Positions 8,963 to 18,144 of a stretch of DNA of 64,000 bases are shown piece after piece. Position 1 is the stretch's first letter, and each line of letters starts with the position of its first letter. The notes under the pieces were generated by a model, which saw only the letters and a program-made list of their open reading frames with translations, was not told where the DNA came from and searched no databases. Location of the stretch: positions 2,704,001 to 2,768,000 of the forward strand of contig NZ_CP034235.1 of NCBI RefSeq assembly GCF_009728935.1. The letters run 5' to 3'. This DNA is from Paenibacillus psychroresistens (lineage in GTDB: Bacteria > Bacillota > Bacilli > Paenibacillales > NBRC-103111). The position numbers were made by a program, and so were the translations under genes.

Positions 8963-11155
8963 TTATTCGATCTGTTTTAAACGGAACATTACACTTTGGA
9001 AATCACCCTTTAATACGGGCACCGAAATGCCAATGTCCATCAAATGATCTCCGCCATATACTTCGTCGTCTCCTTCAATGACATAATCTACGGAGGAATC
9101 CAATCCCTTCAAACGTAATTTCTTCAATCGGCCCTGCACATCCGCCTCGATCTGGAAGAAAAAAGCTACAGCTTCCTTAAGATTGCTGGAAACGAACATC
9201 CAGGCGGCATCGCTGCCCTCGAACGGGTTAAGTAAGCGATAATGAGTGCCAAATTGCACCAAAGGCCGGATTTCTTTGTATAAAACAATTTGCTTATGAA
9301 GGAGTGTTTTTTCCTCTTCAGAAAGCTTCGTCAGATCGAGCTCATATCCAAAGGATCCAGACATCGCTGTATACCCTCTCGTTTGTAAAGAGGTTGTACG
9401 GCCAATTTGATGGTTCGGAACGGTGGATACGTGAGCGCACATCGTAACTGGCGGATAAACGAGACTGGTTCCATATTGGATATACAGCCGACTTCCAGCA
9501 TCGGAATTATCACTTGTCCAAGTCTGGGGCATATAGAACAGCATGCCCGGATCGAAGCGCCCACCGCCACCAGCGCAGCTTTCGAACAGAATATGTGGGA
9601 AACTGGCAGTTATCCTCTCCAGTACTTGATATAAGCCAAGCATATAACGGTGGGCCGTTTCCCGTTGCCGCTCTGGTGGCAGCAGTGCCGAGCCGATCTC
9701 ACTCATATTGCGGTTCAAATCCCATTTAACATAGGAGATAGGAGCACTTAATAGTACCCTGCTAACAGAATCTACGATATAATCGCAGACATCCTCACGT
9801 GATAAATCGAGAACGAGCTGGCTGCGGCTAAGGGTTCGATTCCTCTCTGGAACATGCAAGCACCAATCGGGATGAGAACGATATAAATCGCTATCCGGAG
9901 ATACCATCTCCGGTTCGAACCAAAGCCCGAACTTCATTCCCAGATTGCCGATACGCTCTCCCAGATCATTAAGCCCTTTAGGCAGCTTTTTGGTATCGAC
10001 AACCCAATCCCCAAGAGAAGAATGATCATCATCACGTTTACCAAACCAACCATCATCCAGAACAAATAGCTCCATCCCCAGCTGAGAGCCAACCTTGGCT
10101 ATATTTTCGAGTTTGTCTGCATCAAATTGAAAGTAGGTCGCTTCCCAGTTATTGATGAGAATAGGCCTTTCCGCATGGCGATAAGCACCACGGCATAACC
10201 GGTCCCGGTACAGGCTGTGATAGATTCGCGACATGCCGCCAAGCCCCTCATCCGAAAAAACAAGTACGGTTTCCGGTGTTTGAAAGGCTTCTTCCGGCAA
10301 AAGGAGCCAATTGAAATCAAACGGGTTTATACCAAAGGAAACCCGCGTTGTGAAATATTGGTCCACCTCTGCATGAGCGAGAAAGCTGCCGCTATACACA
10401 AGGCTAAAGCCGTAAACTTCGCCATTATCTTCGTTTGCATCCTTCGAGAGTAGGGCTATAAATGGATTTTGCTGGTGTCCACTTACTCCGCGTCGGCTTT
10501 CCACTGTATGTCCACCGGGGGTTAGAGGTCGTTTGAAAATCGAACGTTCACGTAAATGAGCCCCCGACAATTGTAGTAGATGGAAGTCTGAATGGGGCAT
10601 ATCGACACTCATGCTGAGCGCTCGCAGCAGCTTTATTGCAGCTTGCCCCTTATTAATGAAACGGGTTGAACGCATGATTGCATTATATGGGGGGAGTACA
10701 GTATACGAAAGTAGAACTGTCAGGCCGATCAATGAATCAAAAAGCTTAATTTCGAGTGTTATTGCTTCATCATTTGCTTCCGAGTATGTAGATGGCAGAC
10801 CTTCAAGCGAAGGCTTTCCTTGTATAATTTGGTGGGAGTGATATCTCAGATCCGTAACTGTAGTGCCGTTGGGAAGCTGGACCTCAAAAGCAGGCGAGCG
10901 AAAGTCTCCGGCTCCGAAGGCCGGATATTCCTGAGGAAGGGTGTCCGGTGAGAATGTGCTGTCGTTCGGATCTGGTCTCGGCGAGACGGTGCTCCGTGAG
11001 CGGAATTGCAGCACGCGGTGTAATGCAGTGGGACGAACACATTTTCCCCAATACAGATGGGCTAGATAACCCCACTTTGTTATCTGAAAGGCGTAACTGG
11101 TTTTATTGGTTTGCAGATGAAAGATTTGGTGGTTTTCGTCATAATGGATAGTCAT
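8963..11155 (-). CDS. GH36 alpha-galactosidase
   Basis: This 730-residue enzyme has the GH36 layout: an N-terminal beta-sandwich, a catalytic barrel from about residue 330 and a small C-terminal beta domain. The catalytic nucleophile is Asp479 in YVKWDLNRN and the acid/base is Asp549 in TSDNSDAGSR, nearly the numbering of the Geobacillus enzymes. WFGKRDDD and CAGGGGRFD are further family signatures. There is no signal peptide, so it should release galactose from imported melibiose- or raffinose-type sugars in the cytoplasm. The start at 11155 follows AAAGGGGC; an ATA-containing extension upstream is not supported. It diverges from the YhcH-family gene at 11340. Confidence 0.94.
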   Translation of the reverse strand: MTIHYDENHQIFHLQTNKTSYAFQITKWGYLAHLYWGKCVRPTALHRVLQFRSRSTVSPRPDPNDSTFSPDTLPQEYPAFGAGDFRSPAFEVQLPNGTTVTDLRYHSHQIIQGKPSLEGLPSTYSEANDEAITLEIKLFDSLIGLTVLLSYTVLPPYNAIMRSTRFINKGQAAIKLLRALSMSVDMPHSDFHLLQLSGAHLRERSIFKRPLTPGGHTVESRRGVSGHQQNPFIALLSKDANEDNGEVYGFSLVYSGSFLAHAEVDQYFTTRVSFGINPFDFNWLLLPEEAFQTPETVLVFSDEGLGGMSRIYHSLYRDRLCRGAYRHAERPILINNWEATYFQFDADKLENIAKVGSQLGMELFVLDDGWFGKRDDDHSSLGDWVVDTKKLPKGLNDLGERIGNLGMKFGLWFEPEMVSPDSDLYRSHPDWCLHVPERNRTLSRSQLVLDLSREDVCDYIVDSVSRVLLSAPISYVKWDLNRNMSEIGSALLPPERQRETAHRYMLGLYQVLERITASFPHILFESCAGGGGRFDPGMLFYMPQTWTSDNSDAGSRLYIQYGTSLVYPPVTMCAHVSTVPNHQIGRTTSLQTRGYTAMSGSFGYELDLTKLSEEEKTLLHKQIVLYKEIRPLVQFGTHYRLLNPFEGSDAAWMFVSSNLKEAVAFFFQIEADVQGRLKKLRLKGLDSSVDYVIEGDDEVYGGDHLMDIGISVPVLKGDFQSVMFRLKQIE

Positions 11156-11208
11156 GATTTTGCCCCTTTGTATAATCAATTCTTTTTAGTCATAAAGATA
11201 TTAATATA

Positions 11209-11277
11209 TTTACAATCCAAATAAAAGTATTATATAATTACACTGTAGTTTATTAAGGTATATCGTAACACAATGAG
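11209..11277 (+). promoter_or_regulatory. shared promoter/operator element, copy A
   Basis: TTTACA (11209-11214) and TATAAT (11233-11238) with an 18-base spacer form a sigma-A promoter. Directly downstream is a block nearly identical to blocks at 19474 and 30071: TACACTGTAG, then ATTAAGGTATATCGTAACAC. TACACTGTA is itself palindromic. It drives the YhcH-family gene. The position, from the -10 to about +35, fits repression, perhaps by one of the IclR proteins nearby. Confidence 0.65.
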
Positions 11278-11339
11278 GTACAAAATTGAAGGGTTATAGG
11301 ATTAAAAAAGGTAGAGCTGATATTGAAGGAGGAATTAAT

Positions 11340-11810
11340 TTGATTTTTGATACAATAAGCCAATGGGAGTCAAAAAAGGGGCAGTATGGGGATGCTGTGC
11401 GTCAAGCGCTTGCATACATCGCCAAATTGAATACGGTAGATATGCCGTCCATGCTGGAGATTGACGGAAAGCGGATGTTCGTAATGAAGCAGTCTCCTAC
11501 TACAGGGACGTTTGAGGAGAAGCTTGCCGAAATTCATGCTCTATACGCCGACATTCACCTCGTTGTTGAAGGGGAGGAGTGGCAGGGCTTCGCCATGGAC
11601 TCAGTCAATAACAGTGCGGTGGAGGATCAGCTAGAGGAGAGCGACTACAAACTATTTGAACATGTGGAGAATGAAAGACGTATTTTGCTTCGAGCGGGTG
11701 ATTTTAGTATTTATTGGCCGGGTGAGGTTCACCGCCCCAACTGTCATCTAGCTGGTGGTAGCGCTGATCTAATAAAGTTAGTTATCAAAATTCATCGCGA
11801 TTTGTTTTAA
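11340..11810 (+). CDS. YhcH/YjgK/YiaL (DUF386) family protein
   Basis: This 156-residue cupin-like protein has the family pattern: GRDYEG-region equivalents, KLAEIHALYADIHLVVEGEEW (the His/Glu-rich strand), and DFSIYWPGEVHRPNCHL with conserved His. Relatives include E. coli YiaL and the EbgC beta-galactosidase subunit, and some bind sialic-acid-type sugars as anomerase-like proteins. The true start is probably the TTG at 11340, 7 bases after GAAGGAGG. The in-frame TTG at 11286 would lie inside the leader. It is preceded by shared promoter copy A, which links it to the island regulon rather than only to the alpha-galactosidase. Confidence 0.85.
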   Translation: MIFDTISQWESKKGQYGDAVRQALAYIAKLNTVDMPSMLEIDGKRMFVMKQSPTTGTFEEKLAEIHALYADIHLVVEGEEWQGFAMDSVNNSAVEDQLEESDYKLFEHVENERRILLRAGDFSIYWPGEVHRPNCHLAGGSADLIKLVIKIHRDLF

Positions 11811-11828
11811 CAAGAACATAAGCTCAAT

Positions 11829-11879
11829 AAAAACGGCAGTCTAGGACATTATTTACTCGTCCATGGCTGCCGTTGTTTC
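11829..11879. terminator. bidirectional terminator
   Basis: The stem AACGGCAG / CTGCCGTT encloses a second partial stem (GGAC/GTCC). An A run precedes it, so the minus strand ends in T5, and TTGTTTCT follows it on the plus strand. It sits between the convergent YhcH-family and IclR genes. Confidence 0.8.
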
Positions 11880-11894
11880 TATGATATTTGAGCA

Positions 11895-12704
11895 TCATTT
11901 ACTTAGATAGCCTAATTTTCGTGAAATGTTAAGCCCGGCTTCTTTCAGATCAGAAGCAATAGCAGGTATATGCTCGTTTGGAAGTCGGTGCAGAGCCCCA
12001 GATAAACTAATAGCGCCTTGGATATGGCCGAACATATCAAATATGGGAGCGGCAATACAACGGGCTCCCTGAACAATTTCTTCATTATCCAGAGCAAAGC
12101 CCTGTTCCTTAATCTGGTTAAGCTCAAGGAATAAAGCATGCTCATCTATAATTGTGTTAGGCGTCAGTTGGGGAAGCCCTTTGGCCGTGATCATTTCCTT
12201 CACCTTTCCCTCTGGAAGGAAGGAAGAGATTGTTTTACCTGTTGCCGTAGCGTGAAAAGGGGATTTGGAACCCACTTTATCTGACATTCGGAGGGCATAG
12301 GTTCCCTCAATGATTTCTACGTAAAGAATATCCTGCTCGAACAATACGCAGAGATTAACCGTATCCCCATATTTGCTGACCAGCTTGGTCATATCTGTTA
12401 AGGCGGCATTGCGCAAAGAGCTGCGCTCCAACAGGTTTTTAGTGATGACCAGCTGCTTGTAGCCCAGGCAATATTTGCCGTCTTCATCGCTGCGGCTAAT
12501 AAACCCGCGTTTTTCCAGCGTCAATATAATGCGGTATAACGAAGATTTGGGTTGGTTGACAAGCTCTGCCAATTCAATCAAGCTAACGGAATCCCGTGCC
12601 GATAAAACCTCGATAACATCTAGAGCTTTCTCGATTGAGTGGATGGCGTAGCGGTCTTGCTTTTCCTTTATTTGTGTTTCTGGATCGGATTTGCCGAGTT
12701 CCAT
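11895..12704 (-). CDS. IclR-family transcriptional regulator (1)
   Basis: This 269-residue protein has an N-terminal winged helix (SIEKALDVIEVLS through PKSSLYRIILTLEKRGFI, about residues 24-75) and an IclR effector domain (about 90-265) with the HATATGKTISSF and ARCIAAPIFD signatures. It should bind an acidic catabolic intermediate and control the minus-strand enzyme genes and perhaps the shared promoters. The ATG at 12704 has AGGAG 9 bases upstream; the longer frame to 12758 is not supported. It has its own promoter and is the last minus-strand gene of the island. Confidence 0.9.
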   Translation of the reverse strand: MELGKSDPETQIKEKQDRYAIHSIEKALDVIEVLSARDSVSLIELAELVNQPKSSLYRIILTLEKRGFISRSDEDGKYCLGYKQLVITKNLLERSSLRNAALTDMTKLVSKYGDTVNLCVLFEQDILYVEIIEGTYALRMSDKVGSKSPFHATATGKTISSFLPEGKVKEMITAKGLPQLTPNTIIDEHALFLELNQIKEQGFALDNEEIVQGARCIAAPIFDMFGHIQGAISLSGALHRLPNEHIPAIASDLKEAGLNISRKLGYLSK

Positions 12705-12736
12705 TAGCCATTCTCCTAGTTTTACAGTATGGATTA

Positions 12737-12765
12737 ATAGTAGGGTATTAAACCTCATAAGTAAA
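12737..12765 (-). promoter_or_regulatory. sigma-A promoter of IclR gene
   Basis: On the minus strand, TTTACT (12765-12760) and TACTAT (12742-12737) are separated by 17 bases. ACTGTA, also found in copy A of the shared element, follows shortly after the -10, hinting at self-regulation. Confidence 0.5.
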
Positions 12766-12786
12766 TTTATTGACGGAGGAAAACAA

Positions 12787-13545
12787 TCAGGCTAGCTTAA
12801 TGAGCTGACCTCCGTCAACTACCATACAATGTCCCGTCATATAACTGGAATCGTCGCTTGCCATAAACAATGCCGCTGCTGCGATATCCTCGGGTTGTCC
12901 AACACGCTTCATTGGAATTGTTTTTAAGTAGTTTGCAATGGCTGGCGGATTATCAATTAGCGGCTTGGTTAAGCGCGTTTCGATAAATCCGGGGCAAAGC
13001 GCATTCACACGGATGTCATATGGAGCCAGCTCTAATGCCATCGACATAGCCAGAAGATTGATTCCGCCTTTTGTTGCATTATAGTGGGCTTGGTCGGCTT
13101 CCGCTGCAAGACCGTTGACGCTTGACATTTGGATAATCGACCCGCCTTGCTTCTGCTTCACCATCTCCAGAGATACCCGCTGGGAAACGAGAAAGGTTCC
13201 CTTTAGATTGATGTTCATATGCCAATCCCAATCTTCCACGGTAATTTCAAGGAAGGCTGCTGGATGGTTTACACCTGCATTATTGACAAGGATATCGATC
13301 CGTCCCCATTGACTTATAACACGGTCTACCATTTGTTCGACTTGCTCTTTATACTGGACATCACCTTCAATTACTAGAACCTGGCCACCTTGCGCTGTTA
13401 TAAAAGCCGCTGTTTCATTGAGTGCCTCGATACCTCGGCCGGAAATGGCAACCATGGCGCCTTCGGACGCAAAACGGACAGCAATTGCTCTGCCGATGCC
13501 TTGCGATCCTCCTGTGATCAGCGCTACTTTATTGTTTAATCTCAT
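12787..13545 (-). CDS. SDR-family NAD(P)-dependent oxidoreductase (1)
   Basis: This 252-residue classical SDR has the cofactor motif TGGSQGIG (about 13-20), the NNAG motif, catalytic Ser in MSSVNG and YNATK as the YxxxK pair, then the closing GHCMVVDGG. It probably oxidises a hydroxyl group or reduces a carbonyl of a pathway intermediate. The start at 13545 follows AAGGTGAT. It is the last enzyme of the minus-strand operon, about 30 bases after the aminotransferase stop. Confidence 0.9.
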   Translation of the reverse strand: MRLNNKVALITGGSQGIGRAIAVRFASEGAMVAISGRGIEALNETAAFITAQGGQVLVIEGDVQYKEQVEQMVDRVISQWGRIDILVNNAGVNHPAAFLEITVEDWDWHMNINLKGTFLVSQRVSLEMVKQKQGGSIIQMSSVNGLAAEADQAHYNATKGGINLLAMSMALELAPYDIRVNALCPGFIETRLTKPLIDNPPAIANYLKTIPMKRVGQPEDIAAAALFMASDDSSYMTGHCMVVDGGQLIKLA

Positions 13546-13575
13546 CAGCTTATCACCTTGACCTTTCCCCAAGAA

Positions 13576-14883
13576 TTATAAATGGATTAGTGCACGATCT
13601 ATTGCATGTAAGGTTGCTTCAATATCGGATTTTTGATGTGCGGTGGATATATACCACAGCCCATTCGGACGGAGCAAGACGCCTTCTTCCAACATTAATT
13701 CAGCAAAATGGGTATATTTCGCAGAGTCGCGTTTATTGAAGGTATCAAAATCATTAACCTCCAAGGCATCAGTAAACATCATGTGAAACACAGGGCCGAT
13801 TTGATTGACTATACCGGGTATGCGATGCTTGCCCAGCAGCAAACGAATGCCTTCAGCCAGTTCAACAAACAGCTCCTCCATCTGGTTATAGACGGCACCG
13901 TTGTTTGCGGAGAGCTGAGTAATAGTTGCGATTGCCGCTGCAGTGGAAACGCAGTTCCCGTTCAATGTGCCAAGATGGCTTACTTTACCATCATCCACGA
14001 GCTTCATAATCTCAGCTTTCCCGGCCACAGCGCTGATGGCGATTCCGCCGCCCATCGCTTTCCCGATAATCACAAGGTCCGGCAGGATGCCGAATCTTCC
14101 ATGAGCGCCGCCCAAGCTAAGTCGAAATCCGGTAATTACCTCATCCATTATCATCACGATATGGAGCTCCTCAGTCAGCTTACGCATCTGTTCAAGGTAG
14201 CCTGGCAACGGCTGTATACAGCCTGAATTGCACATTACGGGTTCGGTAATGACAGCTGCGATTTCATGGCAGTGTTTGCGAAGCGTTTCTTCCAATGCCT
14301 TCGGATCATTCCATGGCAAAATAATGATATCTTCCAGACTGTTTTCGCTTTGTCCGAAAGTGCCTGGTGGAATCTTGGCAGCTTCGCCAGTAGAAGCTTT
14401 TTGGCTCATGTCCGAGCTGGGGAATGAGGTGAATATCGAATCCGACCAACCATGATAATGGCCATGGAAGCGGACAATTTTTGTTTTACCGGTGAAAGCA
14501 CGGGACAATCGCAGAGCCAGCATAACGGCTTCTGTTCCTGAGCCGCTCAAAGCTACTTTCTCAGCACAAGGCAGCACCTCTGCCAGCAAATTTGCAAGCT
14601 TGATTTCGCCGTCATGCTGCAGACCGAAGGTATATCCATTGCGCATGGCTTGAATCACATTTTCGGTAAGACCGTCATGCGCGTGTCCGAGGATCAACGG
14701 ACCGTAGGCAAGCAAATAATCAATGTATTCATTTCCATCCACATCTCGGATGTGAGCTCCTTTTGCTGATTCTGCATACAAGGGAGTCGGTTTCATTGAT
14801 GCCCGTAAGGAGCTGGCAACGCCTCCTGCAAGATGTTCTTTGGCTGCTTGCAGCCTGGATATAGACATTTCATAGGTGTTCAC
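13576..14883 (-). CDS. class III aminotransferase, glutamate-1-semialdehyde aminomutase family
   Basis: This 435-residue PLP enzyme has the fold-type I class III layout with GSGTEAVMLALRLSRA (phosphate binding), HGHYHGWSD, the PLP-ring Asp in IMDEVITGFR and the Schiff-base Lys in IIGKAMGGG. It resembles glutamate-1-semialdehyde aminomutases, but with no haem genes nearby a catabolic transaminase or aminomutase role is more likely. The GTG start overlaps the M81 hydrolase stop (GTGA) with AAGGAGG 7 bases upstream, so translation is coupled. It probably moves or removes an amino group from an intermediate produced by the hydrolases of the operon. Confidence 0.9.
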   Translation of the reverse strand: MNTYEMSISRLQAAKEHLAGGVASSLRASMKPTPLYAESAKGAHIRDVDGNEYIDYLLAYGPLILGHAHDGLTENVIQAMRNGYTFGLQHDGEIKLANLLAEVLPCAEKVALSGSGTEAVMLALRLSRAFTGKTKIVRFHGHYHGWSDSIFTSFPSSDMSQKASTGEAAKIPPGTFGQSENSLEDIIILPWNDPKALEETLRKHCHEIAAVITEPVMCNSGCIQPLPGYLEQMRKLTEELHIVMIMDEVITGFRLSLGGAHGRFGILPDLVIIGKAMGGGIAISAVAGKAEIMKLVDDGKVSHLGTLNGNCVSTAAAIATITQLSANNGAVYNQMEELFVELAEGIRLLLGKHRIPGIVNQIGPVFHMMFTDALEVNDFDTFNKRDSAKYTHFAELMLEEGVLLRPNGLWYISTAHQKSDIEATLHAIDRALIHL

Positions 14884-16358
14884 TGTGAATCCTCCTTATT
14901 GGAAATGGAATCAAGCGGATAAATGGGACGCGCTAAAAGCTTGTAATCCAAATGGAGAAGGTTCTCCCCACAGCAGCCTGGCGTATCCACTGGGATAATC
15001 TTAGTGCAGATTGCGCCAAAGGCTGTTTTCCAGGCGACAGCAGATTTGACAACGATGGCGTGAAAGTCGATTGCGCGCAAGCCGACGAAGGTTACATGAC
15101 CTGGATCCCAAGGTGCTGTACGTTTCTCAGTTACAATAATAGTCAGATTTCCTGCTTCGATGACAGCGGTCTTACCCATATCTGCCAATTGTCCAGTCAT
15201 ATAAGATCCAATGTGGGTATATTTCCCGTCGAATAAAAGGCGAATTACGCCGTCTATTGGAACTGGCGCGCCATGCAAATTATCACTTTTACCGCCTATT
15301 TCTGCATGAAATTCAGCGCCTGTACCCAGCTGATGGGCAAGATAAGCAGCATCTGGATCTCTTATCACGATGAGACATTTTTTGGGTATGCCGATCAGAT
15401 GCTTCAAAACGTGTGTTGCATCTGCAGGAGAGCCGCCGCCTACGTTATCGGAGCCTTCGACAAGAATGACAGGTCCATACTGTTCGGCAAAAGCCATTGA
15501 AACAGCCTCAGCTGCCGTATATCCTTGGCATTTCAGCCTCTCCCGAAGTCCCCATGCCATAAGGCTCAGCTCTTCGGCATATTGTTCGGCAAGGAGTTGA
15601 TTATTATCGGTCGTTACAACGAATGCAACGCCTGCATCCGGCACATCGCTATAAGGGAAGCCACCGGCTACAGTTACATTAAGTACCTGCGGATCACGTT
15701 CAATGGCGAAGGCACGGTCCATCAATTCCTGCATCGGACCCGCCTCGTCAGTCAGCATCACCTGCGGTACAATCAGTAACCGCGGCTGAGCGAGTGAACA
15801 GACAGGTTTAATTTCTTTACGTAGGGTACGCGTAAGCAAGTGGACAGCTTCCATACCTCGTTCATAAGCATCAACGTGCGGGTAAGTGTCATAGCCTACA
15901 AGGATGTCGACGTTTTCTACCATCAGACGGCTGATATTGGCATGCAGATCAAGTGTAATCGCAACAGGCTTCACATAACCGATCTTCTCACGAATACGAC
16001 GAATAATTTCACCCTCTACATCTGGAAAACCTTCAGCTACCATGGCGCCATGAAGAATGGCTATGACCCCGTCAGCAGTTGTATCGATAGATGAGTCCAA
16101 TAAAGCGAAGAGAGCATCTGCGGCATCACGGCTTACCATCCCGCTTGGGGTGGCTGCAGTGTAAATGCCGCAAGACAATTCAACCTGATCGAAACGCGCA
16201 GCTTCAATAATGCCGCCCATTGAAGTCCGTGTATTCTCATATCGTTTATGAAAAAGCTCGTTTCCTTGCACCGATTCCCGGGCAAAATCATTCATTTCTG
16301 TTATACCTGGGGCAAAAGTATTCGTTTCATGAAAAATACCCACAATAGCCAGTTTCAT
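14880..16358 (-). CDS. M81-family metallohydrolase, MlrC-like
   Basis: This 492-residue protein starts MKLAIVGIFHETNTFAPG, the hallmark opening of the M81/DUF1485 family whose named member is microcystinase C (MlrC). Metal-binding candidates include the early His/Glu (FHETNTF), the Asp/His pair in TLDLHANIS and the His in YPHVDAYERG. EGSDNVGGGSPADATH is a second conserved block. MlrC hydrolyses a small peptide; relatives sit in many catabolic operons of unknown substrate. Its ATG lies right at the stop of the M20 hydrolase, which supports a joint role in opening amide bonds of the imported substrate. Confidence 0.88.
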   Translation of the reverse strand: MKLAIVGIFHETNTFAPGITEMNDFARESVQGNELFHKRYENTRTSMGGIIEAARFDQVELSCGIYTAATPSGMVSRDAADALFALLDSSIDTTADGVIAILHGAMVAEGFPDVEGEIIRRIREKIGYVKPVAITLDLHANISRLMVENVDILVGYDTYPHVDAYERGMEAVHLLTRTLRKEIKPVCSLAQPRLLIVPQVMLTDEAGPMQELMDRAFAIERDPQVLNVTVAGGFPYSDVPDAGVAFVVTTDNNQLLAEQYAEELSLMAWGLRERLKCQGYTAAEAVSMAFAEQYGPVILVEGSDNVGGGSPADATHVLKHLIGIPKKCLIVIRDPDAAYLAHQLGTGAEFHAEIGGKSDNLHGAPVPIDGVIRLLFDGKYTHIGSYMTGQLADMGKTAVIEAGNLTIIVTEKRTAPWDPGHVTFVGLRAIDFHAIVVKSAVAWKTAFGAICTKIIPVDTPGCCGENLLHLDYKLLARPIYPLDSISNKEDSQ

Positions 16359-16359
16359 A

Positions 16360-17679
16360 TTAGTTCCCATCCATTCCGAGGACACCGCACCAATCGACAA
16401 TGATCTGCGCATACCATAGAATCAACTGCTCATAAGAGCTTAAATTAAGAAATTCGTCAGCGGAATGGGCGTTACCGCCGCTTGGTCCCAGGATCAAAGC
16501 AGGCGTAGTGCTGTATAAATTAAACATAAAGCCATCGCATGCAAAAGGGGATCCTTCCGGAGGCTCTGGCACTAAACCTGCTACCTTACTGCCAGATTCA
16601 GTAACTGATCTTATAAAATCGGTTCCCATTGCATCAAGCTTCATTTCACTTGCAGATAAATAACGGATTAAGGGCTGGATCACTGGCTTGCAGCTTTTCA
16701 ATAGGGGATATTCAGCCAATCTGTCATGATAGAAATCCCACAGCTCGTTAATAATGCTTTCACCTGTCATTCCAGGGTAGCCCTCGATCCAAAAATTCAA
16801 TTCACCAGTCGCAGGCAATTTCTCCTGCAATTCGCGATTAATATCTCCAGAAAAAATAGTTAGCAGCGCCACCTCCGCTTTCCGGCCATGCTTCCACCAT
16901 GAAGGCACCTCAAGAGAATCCTTGCGGTAGCTATCGAAAGCTTTCAGCATATTGGCAAATTCGACGGTTGCTTCAAGCGCACTTACCAGTTTTTCGCCTG
17001 CGAATGAGATTCCACCTTTACCTGTAAAGGTGGCTTTCCAAATCCCGCCCCCAAGATGAGCAGGGTAGAGCTTCAAATTCGATGGCTCTGGAATAATCGC
17101 CATATCTGTATGGGGTCCACGTAAACGGCCAGCCAGAGTGCCATTTGCTCCACCATGCTCCTCGTCCACTACGCTTTCAATATAGACGCTGCCGGCAAGC
17201 GGGACATTTAGCTGCTTCAAGCATTTGACAGCCATCAAAGCAGCAGCCATCCCGCCTTTCATATCGTAAGCTCCGCGTCCATACAATTTGCCATCTGCAA
17301 CCTCTCCGGAAAACGGCGGATATGTCCAGGGCTCCTTGCCTTCATAGACCGTATCGGCATGACCTGAGAATAGCAGGGAGCGTCCAGTTTGCCCGCCGAA
17401 GAAACGCCCGACAACATTCGGCCTGTTTACATATTGCCGAGAGTCCATATAAGCAGGATGCTCCCGCAATCCCTGAACTTCTGAAAGCTCATACACATCC
17501 ACCTCAGCATCCTCTGAAATCATCCAATCAGCAAAAAAACGTTGATATTCCGCTTCGTTGCCGGTTGGAGGATGATTAACGCTTTCGATTTGCACAAGAC
17601 TGCGGGCAAGCTCGACTGCTTCTGTTCTATGGTCTTCTACCCATTGTTTAATCGCAAGCGTTATTTGTTCATGTTTCAT
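16360..17679 (-). CDS. M20-family amidohydrolase/peptidase
   Basis: This 439-residue enzyme has the M20 (ArgE/DapE/ACY1) metal ligands: His and Asp in FSGHADTV, bridging Asp in RGAYDMKGG, catalytic Glu and metal Glu in VVDEEHGG, EPS later and His in GGNAHSADE. It should hydrolyse an N-acyl amino acid, carbamoyl or peptide bond. The start at 17679 is set by AAAGGAG 9 bases upstream; a longer frame to 17745 would overlap the RidA gene. It lies between RidA and the M81 hydrolase in a tight operon. Confidence 0.92.
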   Translation of the reverse strand: MKHEQITLAIKQWVEDHRTEAVELARSLVQIESVNHPPTGNEAEYQRFFADWMISEDAEVDVYELSEVQGLREHPAYMDSRQYVNRPNVVGRFFGGQTGRSLLFSGHADTVYEGKEPWTYPPFSGEVADGKLYGRGAYDMKGGMAAALMAVKCLKQLNVPLAGSVYIESVVDEEHGGANGTLAGRLRGPHTDMAIIPEPSNLKLYPAHLGGGIWKATFTGKGGISFAGEKLVSALEATVEFANMLKAFDSYRKDSLEVPSWWKHGRKAEVALLTIFSGDINRELQEKLPATGELNFWIEGYPGMTGESIINELWDFYHDRLAEYPLLKSCKPVIQPLIRYLSASEMKLDAMGTDFIRSVTESGSKVAGLVPEPPEGSPFACDGFMFNLYSTTPALILGPSGGNAHSADEFLNLSSYEQLILWYAQIIVDWCGVLGMDGN

Positions 17680-17704
17680 CGCACAAGTCTCCTTTATTAA
17701 TGGT

Positions 17705-18097
17705 TTATGCTTCTCCTCTTTTGGTAGGAGCATAGGCAATAACATCTATTTCTACCAAATAAGCACCGAGATCAACAGGTGCAGTTGTTCTGGCTGGATA
17801 GGGGGAGCTGAACACTTCGGCATAGGTTTTGTTATAACCTGGGAAATCTGAGCTGCGGCTTACAAAAGCGTTTGCTTTAATAACATGATCAAGCGTCAAA
17901 CCTGCTTTCTCAAGAATAATTTCAATATTGCGCAGACATTGCCGGGTTTGAGCTTCAATAGAATCTCCGACTACCAGATTAGTAGCGGGATCAACCCCCA
18001 CCTGTCCGGAAACATAGACAAAATCTCCTGAACGGATCGCGTGTGAGAACGGAAGCGGGAATTGGGGTGCATTTTCAACATGAATGGTTTTTGACAT
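17705..18097 (-). CDS. ridA: RidA family enamine/imine deaminase (1)
   Basis: This 130-residue protein has the RidA pattern: SGDFVYVSGQVGVDP, the conserved Arg in YPARTTAPV and the C-terminal Glu in YLVEIDVIAYA. RidA proteins hydrolyse reactive enamines or imines released by PLP enzymes such as dehydratases. Here it lies directly between a PLP aldolase/dehydratase-fold gene and the amide hydrolases, which fits clearing of such an intermediate. GAGAGGAG supports the ATG at 18097. Confidence 0.9.
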   Translation of the reverse strand: MSKTIHVENAPQFPLPFSHAIRSGDFVYVSGQVGVDPATNLVVGDSIEAQTRQCLRNIEIILEKAGLTLDHVIKANAFVSRSSDFPGYNKTYAEVFSSPYPARTTAPVDLGAYLVEIDVIAYAPTKRGEA

Positions 18098-18144
18098 GAT
18101 AAGTTCTCCTCTCAATAGCTGTATTTAATTAATATAAATCAGGG

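Noticed and set aside
13708..14226. Open frame of 172 codons antisense to the aminotransferase gene
   Set aside because: It is a shadow of a strongly supported PLP enzyme gene, with no ribosome site or recognisable motif.
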